Source of the DNA: an uncultured bacterium
GTDB lineage: Bacteria > Cyanobacteriota > Vampirovibrionia > Gastranaerophilales > Gastranaerophilaceae
Length of the DNA stretch: 37,159 nt
Assembly: GCA_902798645.1 (NCBI GenBank)
Contig: CADBXV010000008.1
Location: forward strand, 1 to 37,159
Reading direction: 5' to 3'
The position numbers and the translations under genes are program-made. The notes beneath the pieces were generated by a model, which saw only the letters and a program-made list of their open reading frames with translations, did no database searches and was not told the DNA's origin. Below are positions 24,335 to 31,757 of this stretch, in pieces; position 1 is the first letter of the stretch, and every line of letters begins with the position of its first letter.

Positions 24335-25006
24335 ATGACAAACAAACTTGCAGTATTTGATTTTGATTCAACATTAATGGATGGAGAAACTTTAGAGATT
24401 ATAGTTCGAGAGTTAGATTCCTGTAGGGTGGGTAAATCAGTAGCGTACCCACCACAAGGACTTGCAGAAAAAGTAAGAGCGATAACAGATAGAGCTATGC
24501 GTGGTGAGTTAGATTTTTTTGAGAGTCTGACAGAACGTGTATCTTATCTTAAAGGTTTACCTATATCAAAGGTTGACGAAATATGTCATAATTTACCGCT
24601 TATGAACGGTGCTGAAACCGTTGTTAAAGGTTTGCAGGAAAAAGGGTATAAAGTTGTGTGTTTTTCAGGAGGCTTTCGTAATGCAACAATATATTTCTCC
24701 AAAAAACTTGGCTTAGACGGAGAGTTTGCAAATATTCTTCACGTTAAAGACGGACTTTTAACAGGTCAAGTTGGTGGTGAGATGATGTTTAATATCAGTA
24801 AAGGAGAAATGTTAAAAAGACTTCAAAAACTTCTTGATGTAGAAGAAGAAAATACTCTTGCAGTAGGTGACGGTGCAAATGATTTGAGTATGTTTAAATA
24901 CGCTTCAAAAACAGTTGCTTTTTGTGCTAAACCGATAGTTAAAGAAAATGCAAGTATTATAATAGAAGAAAAGGATTTGTGTAAAATTCTAAACTATATA
25001 AATTAA
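24335..25006 (+). CDS. serB: Phosphoserine phosphatase with in-frame repeat insertion
   Basis: A 223-residue HAD phosphatase that releases serine from phosphoserine. Motif I is DFDSTLMDGET (residues 9-19), with ITDRAMRGELDFFESLTERV (cap) after it, motif II VVCFSGGFRNAT, a motif III lysine in SKGEMLKRL, and motif IV AVGDGANDLSMF. The ATG at 24335 is chosen for its AAAGG site; an in-frame ATG at 24224 would encode the intergenic repeats. Residues about 28-41 (DSCRVGKSVAYPPQ) are encoded by a palindromic repeat of the TGTAGGGTGGG family inserted in frame between the conserved GETLEIIVREL and GLAEKVRAIT. The rest of the protein looks intact, so it is probably still active. The 3' end overlaps the convergent radical SAM gene by 4 nt. 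Confidence 0.93.
   Translation: MTNKLAVFDFDSTLMDGETLEIIVRELDSCRVGKSVAYPPQGLAEKVRAITDRAMRGELDFFESLTERVSYLKGLPISKVDEICHNLPLMNGAETVVKGLQEKGYKVVCFSGGFRNATIYFSKKLGLDGEFANILHVKDGLLTGQVGGEMMFNISKGEMLKRLQKLLDVEEENTLAVGDGANDLSMFKYASKTVAFCAKPIVKENASIIIEEKDLCKILNYIN
24422..24453. repeat. Palindromic repeat inside serB
   Basis: GGTGGGTA (24427-24434) and TACCCACC (24446-24453) with loop AATCAGTAGCG and the head TGTAG. It matches the intergenic copies at 3662 and 22565 in head, stem and loop end, but lies within an open serB frame. Confidence 0.9.
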
Positions 25007-25992
25007 AAACACCCATCAAGTTTTGTTTTGCAAAATTTGCACGCATCTTTTTCCAAGTTATTTTCAATTATATTGTATCCGTCACGTTTAATCAGTGGTT
25101 TACCGCAGTTTTTGCAATATGTTGTTGAAGTATCTATATTTGCGAGGTTACCTGTGTATACGTATTTGAGGCCTATATTTTTTGCTGTTTTATAAGCTTT
25201 TTCTAATGTTTCAAATTTTGTAGCTTCTCTGTTTTGGAATTTATATTTTGGTGAAAATGCGCTAAAATGGAGCGGTATATTATCTCCGAGATTTTCTGAT
25301 ATCCATTTACATTCTTGTTCAACGTATTGATCATTTTCACCTTCAATAAGCATTGTTGTAAGTTCAACAGAGCATTTTGTTTTTGTTACTGCATGTTTTA
25401 TTGTATCAAGTACAGGCTGAAGATGAGCAAGACAGTTTTTTCTGTAGAAATCTTCACTAAAGCCTTTTAGATCAATGTTAGCACCGTCCATTAGACTGAA
25501 AAATTCTTTTGAGGGTTCAGGATTAATGTATCCGGAAGTTACTGCAATAGTTTTTATACCTTCTTGTCTGCACAATTTAGCTGTTTCTATAGCGTATTCA
25601 AAAAATATAATCGGGTCATTATATGTAAAAGCAATGCATTTACAGCCATACGCTTTTGCGGTCTTTACAATTTGTTCAGGTGCGGCAGGCTGACATTGTT
25701 CAATCGGGTATTTAACTTTGGTTGTTTGCCAATTTTGGCAGAATTGGCACCCCATATTGCAGCCTAAAGTTCCGAATGATAACACTTTTGAGCCGGGATA
25801 AAAATGATACAGAGGCTTCTTTTCTACCGGATCAATTGCAAGTCCTGTGTTATATCCGTACGTTTGTAGATGAATTTGTCCTCCTGAATTATTTCTTACA
25901 TAGCAGAAACCGCTTTGGTTTGGGGCTAAAATACATTCTCTGGGACAAATTTTACACTGTACCTTATTATATAAAATCTTTTGATATTTCAT
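25003..25992 (-). CDS. AmmeMemoRadiSam system radical SAM enzyme
   Basis: A 329-residue radical SAM protein. The cluster motif is C78-x3-C82-x2-C85 in LGCNMGCQFCQNWQ. N-terminal cysteines (C13, C16, C20, C30: CKICPRECILAPNQSGFC) and a C-terminal zinc-ribbon-like tail (YCKNCG ... CKFC) complete the usual layout of the AmmeMemoRadiSam radical SAM family, which resembles pyruvate-formate-lyase activases. IDLKGFSEDFYRKNC and HFSAFSPKYKF are typical. The reaction is unknown. Its known partners, Memo and AMMECR1, are encoded next door as one fused protein. There is no ribosome site; a TATAAT ends 7 nt before the ATG. Confidence 0.95.
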   Translation of the reverse strand: MKYQKILYNKVQCKICPRECILAPNQSGFCYVRNNSGGQIHLQTYGYNTGLAIDPVEKKPLYHFYPGSKVLSFGTLGCNMGCQFCQNWQTTKVKYPIEQCQPAAPEQIVKTAKAYGCKCIAFTYNDPIIFFEYAIETAKLCRQEGIKTIAVTSGYINPEPSKEFFSLMDGANIDLKGFSEDFYRKNCLAHLQPVLDTIKHAVTKTKCSVELTTMLIEGENDQYVEQECKWISENLGDNIPLHFSAFSPKYKFQNREATKFETLEKAYKTAKNIGLKYVYTGNLANIDTSTTYCKNCGKPLIKRDGYNIIENNLEKDACKFCKTKLDGCF

Positions 25993-25999
25993 ATTCTAT

Positions 26000-26007
26000 A
26001 TTATAAT
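26000..26007. promoter_or_regulatory. Overlapping divergent -10 boxes of the AmmeMemoRadiSam genes
   Basis: The 8-nt palindrome ATTATAAT contains TATAAT on the plus strand (26002-26007, 6 nt before ATG 26014) and TATAAT on the minus strand (26000-26005, 7 nt before ATG 25992). Both transcripts would be leaderless. A possible plus-strand -35 is TTGATA at 25981-25986 (15-nt spacer); the minus-strand -35 is weak. Confidence 0.6.
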
Positions 26008-26013
26008 ATCTTT

Positions 26014-27360
26014 ATGGCAAAAATTAAAGCACCTGCAGTTGCAAATACTTTTTATTCAGGAAATGTTGATGAGCTAAATGCTCAATTATGCAGTTTTGCT
26101 AAAAATTCCGGAAATTCTTATGAATACAAAACAAGAGCTGTAATTGTTCCTCATGCCGGACTTGTATACTCGGGACAACTTGCTTATGAGGGAATAAATC
26201 AATTAGATAAATGCGTTAAGAGTATATTTATTATCGCACCTGCGCACAGAGTTGCGTTTGAAGGAATCGCTCTTTCTTCATTTGATGAGTGGAAAACCCC
26301 GATGGGAACTATAGGAGTAAATCAGGCAATATGTAAAGAGTTGGAACAAAAATTTAATGCAAAAATCTTTGATGAAGGTCACAGGGAAGAACATTCAATA
26401 GAGATACAACTTCCTATTATTCAAACTGTTTTTGAGAATGTTAATATAATTCCTGTTTTGGTTGGCAGAGAAAACCCTGAAACAGTAAAAAAAATAATTA
26501 ATGAATATTATTCGAATAAAGATTTCGGATTTATTATATCATCGGATTTAAGTCATTTTTTGAATGATGAAAATGCAAAAAAAATAGATGACGAAACAGC
26601 TACAATGATAGAAACAGGTGATATTAAAAATTTGCGTTATGAACAAGCTTGCGGAGCTGTCGGGATATTTGGTTTAGTAGAGTTTGCAAATGACAATAAT
26701 TATTCCCTTATCAGGATAAATATGATGAATTCGTCTGTTTCATCAGGCGACAAATCAAAAGTTGTCGGATACGGTGCTTGGTTTTTATACGAAGGAACAA
26801 AAAATAAATTTTTAAAAGAATATTATTCTGATTACATGCTTAATTTGTGCAAAAATGTTATATCTTCGCATTTTACCGGAGAAAAAGTTTATACTGCTCA
26901 CGCTCCTGTGTTTAATGAATTAGGAGCTTGTTTTGTAACATTAAAAAAGCAAAATATGCTAAGGGGGTGTATAGGTTCTATTATTGCTCACCAACCTTTA
27001 ATATATGATTTGGTGCAACATGCAAAAGATGCAGCGTTCAGAGATCCTCGTTTTAATCCTGTTGACGAATTTGAAGTTAAAGATTTAACAGTAGATATCT
27101 CAATATTAAGTCAACCTGTTAAAATATTATTTAATGATGAAGCGGATTTACTGGATAAAATAGTTCCTTATAAAGACGGCATAATTATAAAAGACGGTGG
27201 ATTTCAGGCAGTATATTTACCTTCTGTTTGGGAAGAAATTCCTGATAAAGAGATGTTTTTAAAATCTCTAAAAATAAAAGCAGGAATGCTTCCTGAGCAT
27301 TTTTCAAAAACCTTTGAAGCTTATAGATTTGAAACGGAATACATAGTGCAGAGTGTTTAA
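26014..27360 (+). CDS. Memo-AMMECR1 fusion (AmmeMemoRadiSam proteins B and A)
   Basis: A 448-residue two-domain protein. Residues ~1-265 are a Memo-like domain (VPHAGLVYSGQLAYEGI, IIAPAHRVAFEGIALSSFDEW, HREEHSIEIQLPIIQ, ISSDLSHFLNDE), with the His-rich metal-site positions seen in Memo and extradiol-dioxygenase-like proteins. Residues ~275-448 are an AMMECR1 domain with the diagnostic LRGCIGSIIAHQPL and DAAFRDPRFNPVDEFE. These are normally separate genes beside the radical SAM partner; here they are fused. ATG 26014 is preferred over the in-frame ATG 25981, which lies inside the divergent gene. Function of the set is not known; a modification reaction is presumed. Confidence 0.94.
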   Translation: MAKIKAPAVANTFYSGNVDELNAQLCSFAKNSGNSYEYKTRAVIVPHAGLVYSGQLAYEGINQLDKCVKSIFIIAPAHRVAFEGIALSSFDEWKTPMGTIGVNQAICKELEQKFNAKIFDEGHREEHSIEIQLPIIQTVFENVNIIPVLVGRENPETVKKIINEYYSNKDFGFIISSDLSHFLNDENAKKIDDETATMIETGDIKNLRYEQACGAVGIFGLVEFANDNNYSLIRINMMNSSVSSGDKSKVVGYGAWFLYEGTKNKFLKEYYSDYMLNLCKNVISSHFTGEKVYTAHAPVFNELGACFVTLKKQNMLRGCIGSIIAHQPLIYDLVQHAKDAAFRDPRFNPVDEFEVKDLTVDISILSQPVKILFNDEADLLDKIVPYKDGIIIKDGGFQAVYLPSVWEEIPDKEMFLKSLKIKAGMLPEHFSKTFEAYRFETEYIVQSV

Positions 27361-27401
27361 ATTTGTGATAGTATAATCATGCGGAAGCTAAGGAGGTAGA
27401 A

Positions 27402-27662
27402 ATGAGTGTATTTGAAGCCGGTATGATGATATGTTTCGGTGTAAGCTGGCCTATTGCGGCATATAAAACGTACAGAGCAAAATGTGTTCAGGGCAAAAGT
27501 TTTACGTTTTCCTGTTTAATACTGACAGGGTATATTTGCGGTATTATACACAAATTGTTTTTTTATTATGATTGGGTAATATGGCTTTATATGTTAAATA
27601 TGTTATTTTTATTAACAGATATGTCTTTATATTTAAGGTATAAAAATAACAAAGCTGTATAG
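27402..27662 (+). CDS. SemiSWEET-like PQ-loop membrane protein
   Basis: An 86-residue protein with three predicted membrane helices and a loop GVSWPIAAYKTYRAKCVQGKSF (residues 13-34, split here only for reading) that follows the PQ-loop pattern of SemiSWEETs, with PI in place of PQ. SemiSWEETs are dimeric sugar transporters of this size. The substrate is unknown. A very good ribosome site AAGGAGG lies just before the ATG and TATAAT is at 27372-27377. It may run together with the gene at 27710. Confidence 0.7.
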   Translation: MSVFEAGMMICFGVSWPIAAYKTYRAKCVQGKSFTFSCLILTGYICGIIHKLFFYYDWVIWLYMLNMLFLLTDMSLYLRYKNNKAV

Positions 27663-27709
27663 TAAGATTTTGTGATTATATGAAAAGTAATATGAAAAAG
27701 GTAATTAAT

Positions 27710-28441
27710 ATGAAAAAGATACTATTTTTAATGTTAGTTTTGTTTCTGTCGGTATTTACCGCAATAAATCTATATGCAATGCCGAATCCTTGGTCAGACT
27801 GCGGAGATGATATGTATTGCGGTGCAAAAAAAGCAGGTTTTAATATGCCTTTAAGAGTTAATGATTATAATGTTAGGGCTATGGAGGGTTTGTTAGAGAT
27901 AACATTTCCAATAGATAAAAAAAGAAATGTAACAGTAAGAAAAACTGTAACATATAATCTTGGAGATATTAGTGGTGTTTATGAAAGTTATCCTATAAAT
28001 AAAACAATAACACTAAAAAATGGTATAATTTTTAATGTAAGAGGTGATAAAAAACGATATTATGTAGCTAATTTTGCAGCAGAAAATGCATATTATAGTA
28101 TATATTGTAAAGAGGGCCTGAAATTAAATGATATTAATAATCTGTATGCAATTATAGCGGAAGCGGAAGCTCCAATATACAGCGAAAAATCATCAGAATC
28201 AATAGAAACTTTGCAAAATAAAAGAACATTCGATGGAATAGTAGAGCCTGTTTATACGCAAGATTGTTTTCCTAAAACATTGCAAAAAAAGGGTGTAACT
28301 AAAGAATGCTTTGAAAGAGCAAACTTGGGTGACGCAAGCTATTGTTCATCTTCTCAAATAATAATGATAAAACAATACTATAGAAAAGGATATAAATGTG
28401 ATCCTCTAAATGACGGTAACGGTAATTATTGCGCAGAATAA
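27710..28441 (+). CDS. Secreted cysteine-containing protein, unknown
   Basis: A 243-residue protein starting at the ATG with AAAGG 8 nt upstream; two earlier in-frame ATGs (27680, 27692) lack good sites. The first ~24 residues are a signal peptide (MKKILFLMLVLFLSVFTAIN, then LYA as a likely cleavage site). The mature part has paired cysteines near both ends (SDCGDDMYCG; QDCFPK, KECFER, SYCSSS, YKCDPL, NYCAE), which suggests disulfides outside the cytoplasm. No known domain was recognised. Confidence 0.75.
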   Translation: MKKILFLMLVLFLSVFTAINLYAMPNPWSDCGDDMYCGAKKAGFNMPLRVNDYNVRAMEGLLEITFPIDKKRNVTVRKTVTYNLGDISGVYESYPINKTITLKNGIIFNVRGDKKRYYVANFAAENAYYSIYCKEGLKLNDINNLYAIIAEAEAPIYSEKSSESIETLQNKRTFDGIVEPVYTQDCFPKTLQKKGVTKECFERANLGDASYCSSSQIIMIKQYYRKGYKCDPLNDGNGNYCAE

Positions 28442-28446
28442 AAAGA

Positions 28447-29214
28447 CTATTTTTTAACTATTTTAGAACAGAATCGCTTATTTTTGTATGTATCAAAAAA
28501 ATCTTCGATTAGTCCGTAGTATTCGGCTTTTAGTTCAAGGTCTTTATTTAAGTTTTGTTGAATCTTATATTCTTCTTCGCCTTGGTTTATAATCAGCAGT
28601 TCTCCGCCATTATTGAGTAAATTGTATGCGTGTTTCAGCATTTCTTTCGGCTTAAAATATTTAAGCGGAAGCCCCCATTTTATAAGAGGGTATTTTGTAA
28701 TAAAAGGTAAAATCCATATTATGTAATCATATTTTTTGTTGTGATTTAAGAAATCTCCTGCGATATAATTTGTGTTTGGCAAATCTTTAGAATGGAATTT
28801 TGCGATTTCATAACGGTTGTATAAGTTTGTGCATAATCTGTATGCATCAAGCTCAATGCCGGTAAGATATGTTTGCTTGGAAAACGAATTAAAAAATAAA
28901 TATTCACTTTTGACGTATTCCCAATTTTTAGAACCTATGTCGAGAATAGAAATATTGTCGGAAGAGTTTTTAGACAAATATTTATCAAAAAGAATTATGT
29001 AGTATAAATTCATCAAAAAATTAAAATTAGTACTATTTTGTATTAATCTGAGATCATAAATTTCATTAATTCTATTTAAAATCTCCTTCTGCTTATCTGA
29101 AAACGAAGTTTTATTTATACTTTCAGCTTTTTCAGAATAGTTTTTGCGTGAAAGAGTTATATTATTCCGCAGAAAAAAATCAATGCTATTCCTAATGTTA
29201 TCAATAAAATCCAT
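28447..29214 (-). CDS. Class I SAM-dependent methyltransferase-like protein
   Basis: A 255-residue protein with a Rossmann methyltransferase core after a helical N-terminal region. ISILDIGSKNWEYV (about residues 88-101) is the SAM-binding motif I, GIELDAYR (about 118-125) the acidic motif II, NYIAGDFLNHNKKYDYIIWILPF (about 147-169) the motif III-IV region, and LLNNGGELLIINQGEEE motif V-VI. The substrate is not evident. It starts about 36 nt past the tRNA-Gln gene on the same strand, which raises the possibility of read-through from that tRNA. Confidence 0.78.
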   Translation of the reverse strand: MDFIDNIRNSIDFFLRNNITLSRKNYSEKAESINKTSFSDKQKEILNRINEIYDLRLIQNSTNFNFLMNLYYIILFDKYLSKNSSDNISILDIGSKNWEYVKSEYLFFNSFSKQTYLTGIELDAYRLCTNLYNRYEIAKFHSKDLPNTNYIAGDFLNHNKKYDYIIWILPFITKYPLIKWGLPLKYFKPKEMLKHAYNLLNNGGELLIINQGEEEYKIQQNLNKDLELKAEYYGLIEDFFDTYKNKRFCSKIVKK

Positions 29215-29249
29215 AATTTAATAAGAGGTTGATTTTTTATTTATAAAAC

Positions 29250-29320
29250 CTCCCGGAGATGGATTCGAACCACCGTTGGAAGAGCCAGAATCTTCAGTCC
29301 TGCCGCTAGACGATCCGGGA
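29250..29320 (-). tRNA. tRNA-Gln(CUG)
   Basis: On the minus strand: acceptor TCCCGGA/TCCGGGA, D-arm with AGCGGCA, anticodon stem GAAGA/TCTTC with loop TTCTGGC giving anticodon CTG, and T-arm GGTGG-TTCGAAT-CCATC. The discriminator is G, as expected for glutamine. No CCA is encoded. Confidence 0.93.
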
Positions 29321-29348
29321 ATACTAAAATATAATAATCCAAACAATA

Positions 29349-29380
29349 AAATAGCGCAAGATTATTGCCTTGCGCTATTT
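29349..29380 (-). terminator. Terminator between the 29396 gene and tRNA-Gln
   Basis: AAATAGCGCAAG (29349-29360) and CTTGCGCTATTT (29369-29380) form a perfect 12-bp stem with A/T on both sides. It probably ends the minus-strand gene at 29396. Confidence 0.85.
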
Positions 29381-29395
29381 TATGTTTATAGTATT

Positions 29396-29908
29396 TTATT
29401 TATTTTTTTTACTTTTTTTATTCCACCAATGTTTTTTTGCGGTTGTTTTAACAACATTTTTTTCAGATGGGTTGTCCAAAATTGTAGAACCGTATGCGTA
29501 TTGTCCTGAATAATCAGTTGCACCTTTTGTTGCAGTTACAGTTGTTTTCTTTGCTTTTTCTGCATTTTCAGCATAGTCTTCTTCTGTTCTATTTGCAGAT
29601 CTGTTTTTCCAATAATTTGAGTCAAATCTTGAATCAGGGAATGTGTTTTCATAATTCTTTAGAGGGTGTTGTGAATAAGTAGAATCATTTACCACTTCAC
29701 CAGAAGTTTTTTCATATAATCTTCTTGTTAAATCTTGTTCTGCAGAATTTGTATAATTATAATTTCCGGCTTTATTGTTTGCCGCATCACGGCCAAGAAA
29801 ATGAATTCTGCCAATTCCGTCAGTGTAAATTGTTGAATCTGCATAAGCTGCGATTGTTGTTGAGATTATAGCAGCCAAACCTAAAGAAATAATAAATTTT
29901 TTATTCAT
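29396..29908 (-). CDS. Secreted protein with basic C-terminal tail, unknown
   Basis: A 170-residue protein with a clear signal peptide (KKFIISLGLAAIISTTIAAYA, cleavage likely after AYA). The mature part is Asn/Tyr/Lys-rich and looks poorly ordered (YTDGIGRIHFLGRDAANNKA, NYNYTNSAEQDL). The last ~15 residues are strongly basic and Trp-containing (KKHWWNKKSKKNK), which suggests binding to a membrane, LPS or nucleic acid. No homology recognised. AAGGAG precedes the ATG. Confidence 0.75.
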   Translation of the reverse strand: MNKKFIISLGLAAIISTTIAAYADSTIYTDGIGRIHFLGRDAANNKAGNYNYTNSAEQDLTRRLYEKTSGEVVNDSTYSQHPLKNYENTFPDSRFDSNYWKNRSANRTEEDYAENAEKAKKTTVTATKGATDYSGQYAYGSTILDNPSEKNVVKTTAKKHWWNKKSKKNK

Positions 29909-30035
29909 AGTGTATCGCTCCTTGTTTTTAGTTTATACCGCCATTATAGCACAAGGTAATATAAAATAGTATATCACTTTAAAAAATCTTTATTTTTTCT
30001 TTATTACAGATTGTTATAAAATAACATACTCATAT

Positions 30036-30467
30036 TTATTTAACATTGATTTCTGATGTTATGTCTTTTCCGCCATACAAAAGAACACTTTTTGCAAAAA
30101 CATAGTCGTAGTTTTCTTTTTGAGCTTTTTTAGTTATTTCGTCTTTGATATTTTTTTCTATTGCAGATAATCGATTGTTATAGTCTTTTTCTAATAAAGA
30201 TTTTTTAGTATTAAATTCATTTGTGTATTTTTCTTCTATTTTAATAATTTTATTTTCGTCAGTTTCATTAGCAATTTCTCCTCTTGCATTGACGATAATC
30301 TTGTTAAGCTCCTCCATTTTCTTTGCGTGTTCCTGATTAAGCTGTTTGACCTGAGATGAGTTGCTGACGACTTTCTGTAAATCAACAACAGCAACCGAAT
30401 TTTCTGCATAAGAACAGCAATTTGTAAGAAAAAACCCTAATGCTACAATAAATAAACTTTTTTTCAT
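30036..30467 (-). CDS. OmpH/Skp family periplasmic chaperone
   Basis: A 143-residue protein with a signal peptide (KKSLFIVALGFFLTNCCSYA) followed by SVAVVDLQKVVSNSSQVKQL, the conserved first strand of OmpH/Skp. A long charged coiled coil (about residues 40-110) then returns to a short strand YDYVFAKSVLLYGGKDIT at the end, exactly the Skp topology. It holds outer-membrane proteins unfolded in the periplasm, so it implies a diderm cell. AGAGGAG precedes the ATG. Confidence 0.9.
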   Translation of the reverse strand: MKKSLFIVALGFFLTNCCSYAENSVAVVDLQKVVSNSSQVKQLNQEHAKKMEELNKIIVNARGEIANETDENKIIKIEEKYTNEFNTKKSLLEKDYNNRLSAIEKNIKDEITKKAQKENYDYVFAKSVLLYGGKDITSEINVK

Positions 30468-30582
30468 ATATAATCTCCTCTTGATAAGATAGTTATAAAC
30501 TAAATGTTAACTTTTTAAATTCCCTAAAAGGAAATATAAAAGCATAATAAAAAAAATAATAAAATTAATAAAACTTCATGAT

Positions 30583-30611
30583 TTGAAATTCCTTTTTTTT
30601 TAGACTAATAT
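30583..30611 (+). promoter_or_regulatory. Leaderless promoter of the 30618 gene
   Basis: TTGAAA (30583-30588), a 17-nt spacer and TAATAT (30606-30611), then 6 nt to the ATG at 30618. There is no ribosome site between. Confidence 0.65.
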
Positions 30612-30617
30612 AAAAGT

Positions 30618-31334
30618 ATGTTCAAAAAAATATTATATATAGCACTTATATTAACGCTTATCCAGCTTCCGACCCCGGCTCAGGAACTGGTTAAAGAAAA
30701 GTATAGGATTAACGGACAGGTCGAATATGATGACAATCTCATCGAAACCATTTATTTGGATGCGGATGTAGAGAAGCCGGAGGTGAACGTCCCCCAGCTG
30801 AAGTTGACCCTGCCGGCGGGGGTCTTGAATATAACATCAAATACGAACACTTCGAGAAGCGCGTTAGCCCGATCAATGGTCAATCGATCTACCCTTGGTG
30901 ACATCATTCCTTTAAGAGCAAGTGTTGTGGCCAATGCAGGAGGTATAAGCTACGGAACAAGATTTGCAGAAGAACTGTCGTATGCTCAGCCAGAATCAAC
31001 TGCAACTTTTTTTTTGAGGTATGACAGTCCAAAGTACTTTTCTTTTGAAACAGCTTTAAAGCAGTCTGCAAATAGGGAATTAGAAAATAGTCAGTGGAGT
31101 TCTATCAGGTTAACGCCGGAATGGCATTTGTCTGATAGGCTGACGATTAAGAATTCATTTTCCAATTACGTGCAATCGCAAAAGAATAAAAATGAAATTA
31201 CAATAGTTTATACACCTGCTCTAAAGAAGTATGCTGATACTCTAAAATTTGAGTTAGGTGTTGCGCAATCATACTATGCAAACGGAAATAGATCAGAAGC
31301 AGTAAGTTTTTCAACAGGTTTAAAGTTAAAATAA
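30618..31334 (+). CDS. Beta-strand-rich secreted protein, probably outer membrane
   Basis: A 238-residue protein with a signal peptide (MFKKILYIALILTLIQLPTP, cleavage near AQE). From about residue 100 it shows alternating-residue strands (ATFFLRYDSPKYFSFETALK, RLTPEWHLSDRLTIKNSFSN, TLKFELGVAQSYYANGNRSE) and ends in a hydrophobic/basic strand, as in small outer-membrane barrels. No family recognised. The 30774-30826 stretch is unusually GC-rich. It is followed after 3 nt by the septum-initiator gene. There is no ribosome site; the promoter at 30583-30611 predicts a leaderless message. Confidence 0.75.
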   Translation: MFKKILYIALILTLIQLPTPAQELVKEKYRINGQVEYDDNLIETIYLDADVEKPEVNVPQLKLTLPAGVLNITSNTNTSRSALARSMVNRSTLGDIIPLRASVVANAGGISYGTRFAEELSYAQPESTATFFLRYDSPKYFSFETALKQSANRELENSQWSSIRLTPEWHLSDRLTIKNSFSNYVQSQKNKNEITIVYTPALKKYADTLKFELGVAQSYYANGNRSEAVSFSTGLKLK

Positions 31335-31337
31335 ATA

Positions 31338-31757
31338 ATGTTTAAAAAGTCAAAGCAAAAACGAGTAATACAGCAAGAAAAGAGAAGCGGCGAGTTCAAA
31401 TCGAGCAAACCAAATTCTGTAGGGAATGGATTTTATTATTCTTTTTTGACGATGATTTTATTATTATGCCTAATTCAAATAACAATAAGTGCAGTTTTGA
31501 ATATATCAAAGATAGTTTCTTACAAAGCAAAAATAATACAAATTACAAAAACCAGAGATGCTGCATTAGCATTAAATGACCAGTTGAATGATAATATAAA
31601 AAATTTTTCGAATGTAACCGGTTTGGAGGCGATAGCAAGGAATAATCTTAAAATGTCCGGTGAGGATGAAGTTCTTGTAATTATAAATGCACCAAAAGAG
31701 GAAAATATAGAAAAACCAAAAAAGTTTGATTTTTTCGGATTGATAAAGCATAATTAA
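31338..31757 (+). CDS. Septum formation initiator (DivIC/FtsB-like)
   Basis: A 139-residue bitopic protein. A basic cytoplasmic tail (about residues 1-30) leads to one membrane helix (YYSFLTMILLLCLIQITISA), then an extracytoplasmic coiled coil, then FSNVTGLEAIARNNLKMSGE, which matches the C-terminal block of FtsB/DivIC (E-x-x-AR-x-x-L-x-M-x-x-x-GE). Such proteins join FtsL and FtsQ in the division complex. It lies 3 nt after the barrel-like gene and has no clear ribosome site, so translation is probably coupled. Confidence 0.82.
   Translation: MFKKSKQKRVIQQEKRSGEFKSSKPNSVGNGFYYSFLTMILLLCLIQITISAVLNISKIVSYKAKIIQITKTRDAALALNDQLNDNIKNFSNVTGLEAIARNNLKMSGEDEVLVIINAPKEENIEKPKKFDFFGLIKHN

Noticed and set aside
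25475-26006. Plus-strand frames opposite the radical SAM gene
   Set aside because: They are antisense shadows; the minus-strand frame has all family motifs.
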